A stretch of 32,794 nucleotides of DNA from JAZGDL01 sp036477795 (GTDB lineage: Bacteria; Planctomycetota; Phycisphaerae; UBA1845), in the NCBI GenBank assembly GCA_036477795.1, contig JAZGDL010000256.1, forward strand, positions 1 through 32,794, read 5' to 3'. Every line of letters begins with the position of its first letter. Within the stretch, counting starts at the first letter, position 1. The notes beneath the pieces were generated by a model. That model did no database searches, was not told where the DNA came from, and was given only the letters and a program-made list of their open reading frames with translations. The translations under genes were made by a program, and so were the position numbers. Below are positions 15,569 to 22,389 of the stretch, piece after piece.

Positions 15569-16990
15569 TCACTCCAGAAGGACGCTGGCCCCGGGGGCAA
15601 CGCGGCGGTGGCCGTCTTCACGCTCTCTGAGCATGGCTGCGTCCAGAGCGTAAAGCGGGCTGATCTCGATCATGCAGTCGCAATCACCGGTCGCGTTCTT
15701 GGGAATGCCCACACCGCACGCTTCCAGCCATGCCGCCGCCCGCCGCAGCATGTCACGCCGGGCGCTGACCACACTGTCCACGCCCTCCAGACTTTTCACA
15801 GGGCTGAACCGTTCATGACGAATCGTGCGCAGGAGCATCGGACGATTGGCCAGCGGCAGGGCGTCGAAGATGAACGTCTCCAGTTTGCTCGCATTGGGCG
15901 CGTCGGGGTTGACCGTTGCACCGGTTTCAAGATCAACGTACGGCGCGATCTTTCTGGCATGGTGCCATGGAAGGGTTTGCTGCCGGCCCTGGCCCACCAG
16001 CCGCTCGACGAACGCCCGATTCAACACGTGCATGGCGATGTTGGCCAAGTCGAATTTGCGTTGCCCGTCCGGCATCCGCAGCCTGGTCAGCGTTTCCGGA
16101 AAGGTGGTGTACTCCGCCACGTGCAGCTTGCCGTCAATGAGCACGAAGTGACCGACCTTCTCGTCGTCGGCAGCCTTGCCCATGGTGAGGCTGGACATCT
16201 CGGAGCGTTCCAGTGCGTGCATCCCCACAAAGAGCGGGTCGACCGGCATGGCCAGCGGATTGTCCACCTGGAAGTAACTGATGTAATCGACCCCCCGGCG
16301 GGCCAGGTCCTCCAGCATGCCCTCGTCAGCCAGCGCGGTGAGGCAGCCGCCGTGCCCGTTGGGTGCCAAGGCCACCCGGCACCTGGTTTCCAGTAGGATC
16401 TTGCCGGTCGGGTCGGCCACCGGGATCATCCCTTGCGGAAAGAAATTCACGTCGTCCGGCGACAGGCCGAAGTAATTCTTCTGCTCAAAAAACCTGATGG
16501 TTTGATCATGATTGGCAGGCGAGGTCATCACGTACCAGGGCACGTTGCCGTCATACCGCCGGTTGGTGGCCAGGATGGACTCGGCGAACAACTGAAACAG
16601 CGATTTGCCCGAGACCGGCGCGATGGGATAGGCGCCTTTGGGGCCCTCGTGCCCCAGCCGCGTAGCCTGACCACCCGCGACAGTCAGCGCCGCCACCCGT
16701 CCGTTGCGTATGACCTGTGTTCCCAGCTCCCGGGCCCGGGCGTAGGTCGGCTCCGTCTGGGCAGAAGGCCGCTCCGAGAGGGCGTCCGGCACGTCGTAGG
16801 CGTCCGGGTCCGTCTCCGCCGAGTCGATGGAAGTACGCTCAAGGGCCCGCTGAAACACGTCGAAGTCGATGCCATGGATGTCGCCAGCCAGTTGCGACCG
16901 TTCCCGCTCATCGAGCTCGTCCCAGAAGCGCAGCAGGTGCTCCTGCCCGTGCCGGGCCAGCACTGTCTTGAGCCGGGATTTGTCGCTCAT
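15569..16990 (-). CDS. UDP-sugar pyrophosphorylase, UAP1/UDPGP type
   Basis: A nucleotidyltransferase making UDP-sugars from UTP and a sugar-1-phosphate (GlcNAc-1-P or glucose-1-P; the substrate cannot be fixed by eye). The 473-residue product is of the eukaryote-like UDPGP family, not the short bacterial GalU/GlmU type. Landmarks: the nucleotide-binding loop LTVAGGQATRLGHEGPKG (about residues 101-118), NFFPQGMIPV, PNGHGGCLTAL, YFQVDNPLA, and a C-terminal FIFDALPL. ATG at 16990 follows GAAGGG and begins MSDKSRLKTVL. An in-frame ATG at 17020 lacks a site. It is divergent from the DUF362 gene with about 96 bp between. It may supply precursors with the epimerase at 24980. Confidence 0.85.
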   Translation of the reverse strand: MSDKSRLKTVLARHGQEHLLRFWDELDERERSQLAGDIHGIDFDVFQRALERTSIDSAETDPDAYDVPDALSERPSAQTEPTYARARELGTQVIRNGRVAALTVAGGQATRLGHEGPKGAYPIAPVSGKSLFQLFAESILATNRRYDGNVPWYVMTSPANHDQTIRFFEQKNYFGLSPDDVNFFPQGMIPVADPTGKILLETRCRVALAPNGHGGCLTALADEGMLEDLARRGVDYISYFQVDNPLAMPVDPLFVGMHALERSEMSSLTMGKAADDEKVGHFVLIDGKLHVAEYTTFPETLTRLRMPDGQRKFDLANIAMHVLNRAFVERLVGQGRQQTLPWHHARKIAPYVDLETGATVNPDAPNASKLETFIFDALPLANRPMLLRTIRHERFSPVKSLEGVDSVVSARRDMLRRAAAWLEACGVGIPKNATGDCDCMIEISPLYALDAAMLREREDGHRRVAPGASVLLE

Positions 16991-17086
16991 AGACCCTTCA
17001 ATGCCCATCGGGGACAGCACGTTACTGTACGCGCTCCAAACTTACAGCCGATATATAGATGCCCGAACAGCCAAGGTCAACGTCCC

Positions 17087-18043
17087 ATGAATGAGCGGTC
17101 CATCAACAGACGGGATTTCCTGGCGGCGGCTGCCTTAGCCGCCGCCGCCGGCCCACCGCCGCGCTTGTGGGCGTCCGGTCCGGGCCCCGACCGCGGCCAA
17201 ACCGCCCGGGTCATCCAGGTGACCTCCGATCACATCGTACGCCGGCGCCGGGTGCACGGCACCATTCTCGGCGAGATGCTCGATCTGACACTGAGGCGGG
17301 TGACCGGAACGGACAGTTCCGCCGCCGCCTGGCGATCCATCCTCAAAAGCGATGACCTCATCGGGCTTAAGTTCAACCGATCCGCAGCCGAGGGGCTGGG
17401 GATTCGTGAGCCGTTCGCCGACGCGGTGATTACCTCGTTGCTGGCTGCCGGGTTCGCTCCGGATCAGATCGTCGCCATCGAGACATCCGACGACATCTTC
17501 AGGAAGCACGGCGTCGTTCAGCCGGCCAACGGGTGGCACGACAAACCGACCGAGTTCGGCAGCGGGCGGGACCTCCTTGCCGCCCTCCTCGACCAGGTCA
17601 CCGCCATCATCAACATCCCCTTCCTCAAAACCCACAATATCGCCGGCATCACCTGCTGCCTGAAAAACCTGTCGCATGCTCTGATCAAGCACCCCGCGCG
17701 ATTCCATCGCAACGGTTGCGCACCATTCATCGGTGACATCGTTGCTCTACCGGCCATCCGTGACAAACTCCGGCTTCACCTGGTAAACGCTCTTCGCATC
17801 GTCTTCGACCAAGGCCCGGAAGCGTCGGACCGCTACACCTGGGACGCCGGCATCATGTTGGCCGGCATGGATCCCATCGCTATGGACACTGCCGGGCTTC
17901 AAATTATCAATTCCCAACGGAAAATCCTTAGCCTACCGGAGATCGACCTGCGCACGCAGGCCGTCTACCTGGAGGCCGCCGCCAAGCGAGGCCTGGGCGT
18001 GCAGAACCGTCGCTGGATCGAGACCGTCAAGCTACGGATATGA
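17087..18043 (+). CDS. Tat-exported DUF362 domain protein
   Basis: A 318-residue protein beginning MNERSINRRDFLAAAALAAA, a twin-arginine signal (RRDFL), so it is exported folded and possibly with a cofactor. The body resembles DUF362: LKSDDLIGLKFN, ITSLLAAGFAPDQIVAIE, INIPFLKTHNIAGITCCLKNL and a late GMDPIAMDTAGLQII. DUF362 proteins are often annotated as iron-sulfur or cofactor-binding, but their activity is not known. Here only CC in ITCCLKN is cysteine-rich, so no ferredoxin domain is present. The frame is open upstream to 16433, antisense to the pyrophosphorylase. The Tat motif fixes the start at 17087. The ribosome-binding site is weak. Confidence 0.75.
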   Translation: MNERSINRRDFLAAAALAAAAGPPPRLWASGPGPDRGQTARVIQVTSDHIVRRRRVHGTILGEMLDLTLRRVTGTDSSAAAWRSILKSDDLIGLKFNRSAAEGLGIREPFADAVITSLLAAGFAPDQIVAIETSDDIFRKHGVVQPANGWHDKPTEFGSGRDLLAALLDQVTAIINIPFLKTHNIAGITCCLKNLSHALIKHPARFHRNGCAPFIGDIVALPAIRDKLRLHLVNALRIVFDQGPEASDRYTWDAGIMLAGMDPIAMDTAGLQIINSQRKILSLPEIDLRTQAVYLEAAAKRGLGVQNRRWIETVKLRI

Positions 18044-18103
18044 GCGGTTGCCACGCAATTGAGAGACAAAAGCGATGCCCGGTGGTTGACACCGCCGCAA
18101 ACC

Positions 18104-18139
18104 GCCGATAGTATTCAAGTAGACGGATTGACTATCGGC
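18104..18139. terminator. Inverted repeat after the DUF362 gene
   Basis: GCCGATAGT (18104-18112) and ACTATCGGC (18131-18139) form a 9-bp stem with an 18-nt loop, 60 bp after the stop. No U-tract follows, so a terminator role is only tentative. The remaining gap to 18931 holds R1, R6 and heptamer repeats and no supported gene. Confidence 0.3.
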
Positions 18140-18335
18140 TGGCGGCTGACGGTCTGCATCCCAGACATTATAGTTTATTCTTCCTATTTCATACTGTGCA
18201 CTCCGCCGGCATCCCGTAAGACTTTACTCAGATAGTGTTTCATACCCGGTACGATCCGTTTGATACGGCCCGGCTGCGCGTTGCATTGCGGGGCAGGCTT
18301 TCGCCGTGTGGGACAGGCTTTCCGGCCTATCGTGT

Positions 18336-18473
18336 GACCGGCTGGGTGGCCGGGTGGCCCACCTCATTTGGAGGTGGGGGAGCCGATGATCGTCGGGTGG
18401 TTCATGCGAGCGCATATCATCGCGTCCCCCATGTCCAAAGGACATGGGCCACCCGCCAGCTATAAAGCCGGTC
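18336..18473. mobile_element. R1 element inserted in an R6 hairpin
   Basis: The full 103-bp R1 lies at 18352-18454 with both hairpins and GGGTGGCCC/GGGCCACCC ends. On its sides GACCGGCT (18336-18343) and AGCCGGTC (18466-18473, then CCGCAG) are the two arms of R6, contiguous at 1984-2009. R1 therefore appears to have entered the R6 loop. Confidence 0.75.
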
Positions 18474-18580
18474 CCGCAGGTTCTGTTACGGCTCTTGGTA
18501 TTTCCCAGGCCGATCCGGTTGCGGCCTGTTCGATCGATACTATGATTGTCAGCCCTGGGGGACGGTCCCCTGGGGTCGTT

Positions 18581-18690
18581 ATGGTGAATGGCGAATGGTG
18601 AATAGCGGATAGCGAATCGGGAGTGGCGATGGTGTTTTCAGTTCGCTACTCTGAATTCTCTATTCTGAATTCGCTATTCTAAATTCCCTG
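18581..18690. repeat. Heptamer array, inverted pair
   Basis: Units ATGGTGA, ATGGCGA, ATAGCGG and ATAGCGA run 18581-18618. The complementary types TTCGCTA/TTCTCTA with CTGAA spacers run about 18652-18690. The same family as 15207-15290 but more diverged. A short GGGGA-CGG-TCCCC hairpin lies just before it. Confidence 0.7.
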
Positions 18691-18723
18691 ACAAGGAGTT
18701 TGTTGGGTCAGGCTCGGGACGGC

Positions 18724-18820
18724 TGTTCCCGCGCCGCGGCACCGTGAGAACCGAGTAGCGTAGACGGACAAGAGACGTACGGCGGTGGCATGGATCGCGT
18801 CGGCCGGCGGCGCGGGAACA
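18724..18820. repeat. 14-bp inverted repeat around 69 bp
   Basis: TGTTCCCGCGCCGC (18724-18737) and its exact complement (18807-18820) enclose 69 bp without coding capacity. It may be a small element or a structured leader of the pseudopilin transcript. Confidence 0.5.
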
Positions 18821-18903
18821 TAGCAGTCATTCGTTTATCGTTTCTTAATCGCTTTCGCCGTCGTGTGAGCCGTTGTTACTCGGCCAGGCGCCGTAACAAA
18901 GAT

Positions 18904-18919
18904 CGTGCCTGAAGGCACG
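18904..18919 (+). promoter_or_regulatory. Hairpin abutting the pseudopilin ribosome-binding site
   Basis: CGTGCCTGAAGGCACG forms a 6-bp stem with a UGAA loop. Its last base starts the GGGAGG ribosome-binding site, with ATG at 18932. It could protect or modulate translation. No known riboswitch pattern is recognised. Confidence 0.45.
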
Positions 18920-18931
18920 GGAGGTGTTCGC

Positions 18932-19897
18932 ATGATGCGAAAAAGATGGAGAGGTTTTACGTTGATCGAGCTTCTGGTGGTGGTGGCCATCATCGCCCTG
19001 TTGATCTCGATCCTGTTACCCAGTCTGTCGCGGGCTCGCGAGTTGGCCAAACGCGTGACCTGCGCTGCCAACGCGCGTGCCATCGGCAACTCGTGCAAGA
19101 TTTACGCAGCCGAGCCGTGGAACAACGACCAGTGGCCGACCCCGGCGTTCGACCGTTCGCTACTCGCGGCGGGTGAACATGTTGTGTATGCGTTGCCGAA
19201 TCAGTTGGAGGCTCCCGACGGACCCGACAATAATGCGCCTTTCCGAGCCGACGAGTCCGAGGACTCGACCGCGCTGGGGCAGTTCATATCCCCCACACGG
19301 GCGTTCTGGATGCTGATCCGTGCGGGCGAGACGGTGCCCAAGGCCTACATCTGTCCCAGTAGCGGCGACACGGTGGACGACACCGAGGAGATCGATCGCT
19401 ACTACGATTTCAAAAGTATTCAGAGCATCAGCTACGGCTTTCAGGTGCCCTGGGGCCCCTTCGACACGCGGGCCAGTGAGGACGTGGACACCCGCATGGC
19501 CATGGTCGCCGACAAAGGGCCCTACGCCGAAGACGGCGGCCAGGTGCCGGAGTACGAGGCAGGCGTCTTTGACCTCAGCACCGCCCCGCGGCAGTGGATG
19601 CGATTTAACTCGCCCAACCACGGGGGCCGCGGTGCCGGCGACGGACAGAACATCTACTTCGCCGACGGGCACGTGGACTTCGAGCAGAAGCCCGCCGTCG
19701 GCGTCGACGGCGACAACATCTACACGCTGATGGGGCAGATGCAGCAAAATGCGGATACTACAGCGGCGCGCATCGCCGGGTCCGACCCGCAGGGCACCAC
19801 CGGTGATCGGACCATCCCCAATCCCTGGCCGGGCGAGCAGGTGTTCGGGGATTCCTTGAAGGACCGTGCCACCACCGACTCGCTCATCTGGCCGTAG
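18932..19897 (+). CDS. Type IV pilin-like pseudopilin (prepilin N-terminal methylation motif)
   Basis: A 321-residue protein starting MMRKRWRGFTLIELLVVVAIIALLI: a short basic leader, the prepilin peptidase site G/FTLIE with the conserved E at mature position 5, and a hydrophobic helix. The C-terminal domain contains SPNHGGRG and IYFADGHVDFEQ, the ADGHV-type end common to the large pseudopilin families of planctomycetes. It is probably assembled in or at the envelope through a type II secretion/type IV pilus-like machine, but partners are not in the window. GGGAGG 7 bp before ATG 18932 decides the start over ATG 18905. Confidence 0.88.
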   Translation: MMRKRWRGFTLIELLVVVAIIALLISILLPSLSRARELAKRVTCAANARAIGNSCKIYAAEPWNNDQWPTPAFDRSLLAAGEHVVYALPNQLEAPDGPDNNAPFRADESEDSTALGQFISPTRAFWMLIRAGETVPKAYICPSSGDTVDDTEEIDRYYDFKSIQSISYGFQVPWGPFDTRASEDVDTRMAMVADKGPYAEDGGQVPEYEAGVFDLSTAPRQWMRFNSPNHGGRGAGDGQNIYFADGHVDFEQKPAVGVDGDNIYTLMGQMQQNADTTAARIAGSDPQGTTGDRTIPNPWPGEQVFGDSLKDRATTDSLIWP

Positions 19898-19926
19898 TTC
19901 GGTCGTGAAGTCTGCTGGATCAACCA

Positions 19927-19960
19927 GGGCCGGCGGCGCCGTCCGAAGCGCCGCCGGCCC
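19927..19960 (+). terminator. GC-rich hairpin, probable terminator
   Basis: A 13-bp perfect stem (19927-19939 with 19948-19960, GGGCCGGCGGCGC type) and 8-nt loop follow the pseudopilin stop by 30 bp. The run ATTCTTCATCTT after it is U-rich but not a clean tract. It ends 24 bp before the Nudix gene. Confidence 0.65.
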
Positions 19961-19984
19961 ATTCTTCATCTTGAGGCATTCCCG

Positions 19985-20416
19985 ATGCCGAAACATGAGT
20001 ACGACAGTAAGGATCGTACGCGCGGTGTGGTGGCGGTTCTGCAGCGCAACGACAAGCTGTTGATGATAAAGCGGGCTGAAGGAATTCCGCTGGGCGGGAG
20101 GTGGTGCTTTCCCGGCGGGGGCATTCTGCCCGAGGAGTCGCCGGCGGACGCATTGGTACGCGAGATCCGCGAGGAGCTCGGTCTGACCATTGAGCCGGGT
20201 GCGGCGGTCTGGCGGTGGAGACGTGGTGACGATGGCCTGGATCTGGAATGGTGGACCGCCCGCATCGTAGCCGGCACCGTCAAACCCAACCCGGTGGAGG
20301 TGCAGCGGGCGGAGTGGATGACCGTCGAGACCATCCGCAACACGCCCGACGTTCTGGCCAACAACATCGAGTTCATCGCCTTCGCCGAGAGCGCCGGTAT
20401 GTTGCCGAAGGCTTGA
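19985..20416 (+). CDS. Nudix hydrolase
   Basis: A 143-residue enzyme hydrolysing a nucleoside diphosphate linked to another moiety. The Nudix box is complete: G-x5-E-x7-REIREELGL at about residues 45-67, preceded by GGRWCFPGG. MutT-like enzymes of this size often act on (d)NTPs, but the substrate cannot be told from the sequence. ATG at 19985 has a weak TGAGG site. It stands after a terminator hairpin, so it is probably transcribed separately from the pseudopilin gene. Confidence 0.9.
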   Translation: MPKHEYDSKDRTRGVVAVLQRNDKLLMIKRAEGIPLGGRWCFPGGGILPEESPADALVREIREELGLTIEPGAAVWRWRRGDDGLDLEWWTARIVAGTVKPNPVEVQRAEWMTVETIRNTPDVLANNIEFIAFAESAGMLPKA

Positions 20417-20492
20417 TGACCTATGCGGGGAAATTCACCGCAGAGCACGCGGAGGCCGCAGAGATGTGGTAAGTGGACAGCGGGAAAGGTTC

Positions 20493-22103
20493 ATGACCTC
20501 GGGAAAGTCCGTCGCCCACAGAGCCGCAGCCGGACAGCAGGCGTCCTGGGTGTCTGTGGCAGGCTTGTTTGCCGCGGGGCTGACTCTGGTTGTTCATGCG
20601 TGGGCGTACGACTTCGTCAGTGATGACGCCTTCATCGTGGCCCGCTACGCGCGGAACGTGGTTGAGAACCACGGGTGGGTCTACAACATTGGGGAGCCGG
20701 TGGAAGGCTACACCAGCTTTCTATGGGTGGCCCTGACCGCCGTGTTGGGCTTTGTCGGCGTCAATTTTGTTGCCGCAGTCCGGGCCCTGTCCCTGGTCGG
20801 CGGTCTTGGGTGTCTGGTGGTGATGTACCTGGCAGCGCCTTTGCTGGGTATTGGGCGGCACAGTCTGCTTGCCTGTCTCAGTCCTTTCCTGCTGGCGGCC
20901 AGCGGAGCAACTGCCTGCTGGAGCTTGGGAGGTCTGGAGGCCTGCGGATACGCTGCGGTCATTCTCGTTGCCTTGCTGCTGGCCGGCGACGAACAGGCGG
21001 ACGCAAGACGGCTGACAAAGGCAGGGGTGGCCTGTGGCGTCTGCGCCCTGCTACGCCCCGAAGGAATCCTCACCGCCATGGCCTTGACCGCCTGGTTGGT
21101 GGTTGCGCGCGGGCGAACCGCGTGGAGGCTTATCCTCGCATTCCTGATTCCCATCGTGATCATCGTGGGGTCACACCTGCTCTGGCGACATCACTATTAT
21201 GGCGATTGGCTGCCAAACACATTCTACGTGAAAGTCGGAACCAGCAGCGCTCAGATCCACAGAGGCTTGCGGTATGTGCTGGCTTTTGCGAAGGATCACG
21301 GGGGCTTGCTGGTATGGGTGATACCCTTCGTGGCCGTATGGGTCTTGCCGCGTCGCCCGCTTGCCCGAGCTTTGTCTGTGGTCGGAGCAGCTCTGGTCGC
21401 GGGTGTAATCGTTGTCGGGGGCGACGGGCTGCCCATGTACCGGTTCATGGTTCCCGTGATACCTATCTGGGCCTTGCTGATGCAGACCGTACTCGCGGAG
21501 CTACTCACCCAAGTAAGGCGCCTTTTACCGGCCCAGCCTGCTCGCGGAGGCTTGGCCTTGTTCGGCATCCTGGTCTGCGCCATGGTTCCGTTGGCCGTCA
21601 AACCCACCCGCTTGGCCCAATACGACTTGTATGACTACCAGAAAAGGGTCGAAGTCCCCGGTTGGACTGCCGCCGGGATGTGGCTGGCAAGAAACGCCGC
21701 CGCCGATTCGTCCATCGCCTGCGTGCCGATCGGGGCGGTGGGCTACTATTCCCGACTACACGTCTACGATATGACGGGGTTGACCGACAAACACATTGCC
21801 CACCTTCCGGTTCACACGGGAAGTGGCTGGGCGGGGCACGAGAAGCATGACGGTCCCTACATTCTCTCCAAGAAGCCTACCTATCTCCTTCTTGGAAACA
21901 TTCAGGTTACCAAACAGAAGATTCCCAGCGACCATCCTTACTTCGTTCGACCGCCCATACCCGCAATTCAAGAGCGCGAAGGCGATATATTCGTTCCCGG
22001 CCTGTTCCGGCAATACGAACGCAAGGTCGCGGTTCTTCCGGGCGGCCGCTATTTCCATTTCCTGCAGCGCAGGCCAACGCCGAACTCCCGCCGGCCGGGA
22101 TGA
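20493..22103 (+). CDS. Polytopic GT-C-type glycosyltransferase, AftB-like
   Basis: A 536-residue membrane protein with about ten hydrophobic segments. The first large loop has SDDAFIVARYARNVVENHG then GEPVEGYTSFLW, the pattern of GT-C glycosyltransferases related to mycobacterial AftB, which use polyprenyl-phosphate sugars outside the membrane; the DD after the first helix is the usual catalytic/metal region. The C-terminal soluble part (about 390-536) has GAVGYYSRLHVYDMTGLTD. The sugar and acceptor are unknown. ATG at 20493 follows GGAAAGG closely. GTG at 20466, 10 nt after GGAGG, is an alternative that adds nine residues. That GGAGG is part of a CGCAGAG-like repetitive stretch at 20438-20464. 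Confidence 0.75.
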   Translation: MTSGKSVAHRAAAGQQASWVSVAGLFAAGLTLVVHAWAYDFVSDDAFIVARYARNVVENHGWVYNIGEPVEGYTSFLWVALTAVLGFVGVNFVAAVRALSLVGGLGCLVVMYLAAPLLGIGRHSLLACLSPFLLAASGATACWSLGGLEACGYAAVILVALLLAGDEQADARRLTKAGVACGVCALLRPEGILTAMALTAWLVVARGRTAWRLILAFLIPIVIIVGSHLLWRHHYYGDWLPNTFYVKVGTSSAQIHRGLRYVLAFAKDHGGLLVWVIPFVAVWVLPRRPLARALSVVGAALVAGVIVVGGDGLPMYRFMVPVIPIWALLMQTVLAELLTQVRRLLPAQPARGGLALFGILVCAMVPLAVKPTRLAQYDLYDYQKRVEVPGWTAAGMWLARNAAADSSIACVPIGAVGYYSRLHVYDMTGLTDKHIAHLPVHTGSGWAGHEKHDGPYILSKKPTYLLLGNIQVTKQKIPSDHPYFVRPPIPAIQEREGDIFVPGLFRQYERKVAVLPGGRYFHFLQRRPTPNSRRPG

Positions 22104-22189
22104 ATCCTGCATCAGTTGACCATCCCATATTGAGCACCGGGGGACGCCACGCAAGAGGCGAGCCGGAAGCGCGCGTGTCCCTCTGAATC

Positions 22190-22232
22190 TCATCAGCCGT
22201 TTTCCAAACCACCATCGGTCGACGGCTGATGA
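22190..22232. terminator. Inverted repeat between convergent genes
   Basis: TCATCAGCCGT (22190-22200) and ACGGCTGATGA (22222-22232) form an 11-bp stem with a 21-nt loop in the 286-bp gap between the glycosyltransferase and the minus-strand beta-helix gene. It could end both transcripts. A minus-strand ORF covering much of the gap is not convincing as a gene. Confidence 0.35.
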
Positions 22233-22389
22233 TACCAGCCCGGTCAAATTGGCTCATGCACGCTCTCCGGAAGGACATGGGGTACCAGCATTCCCCGCGC
22301 ATGCCCAATCGGTGCTTATGAATTGCGTGGCCTTTAGGTATGGCTTCGGCCCACAATTAGAGCATGGGTAGGTTGATTGACGCTCCGAA

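Noticed and set aside
18840..18931. Riboswitch (c-di-GMP type) before the pseudopilin
   Set aside because: There are inverted repeats (TTGTTAC/GTAACAA and the CGTGCC hairpin) but not the conserved core of a known riboswitch class.
20675..21634. 319-codon plus-strand frame inside the glycosyltransferase gene
   Set aside because: It lies wholly within a convincing polytopic membrane protein in another frame and has no features of its own.
21907..22356. 149-codon minus-strand ORF in the gap after the glycosyltransferase
   Set aside because: It overlaps the end of that gene, has no ribosome-binding site that I can see and no recognisable motif.
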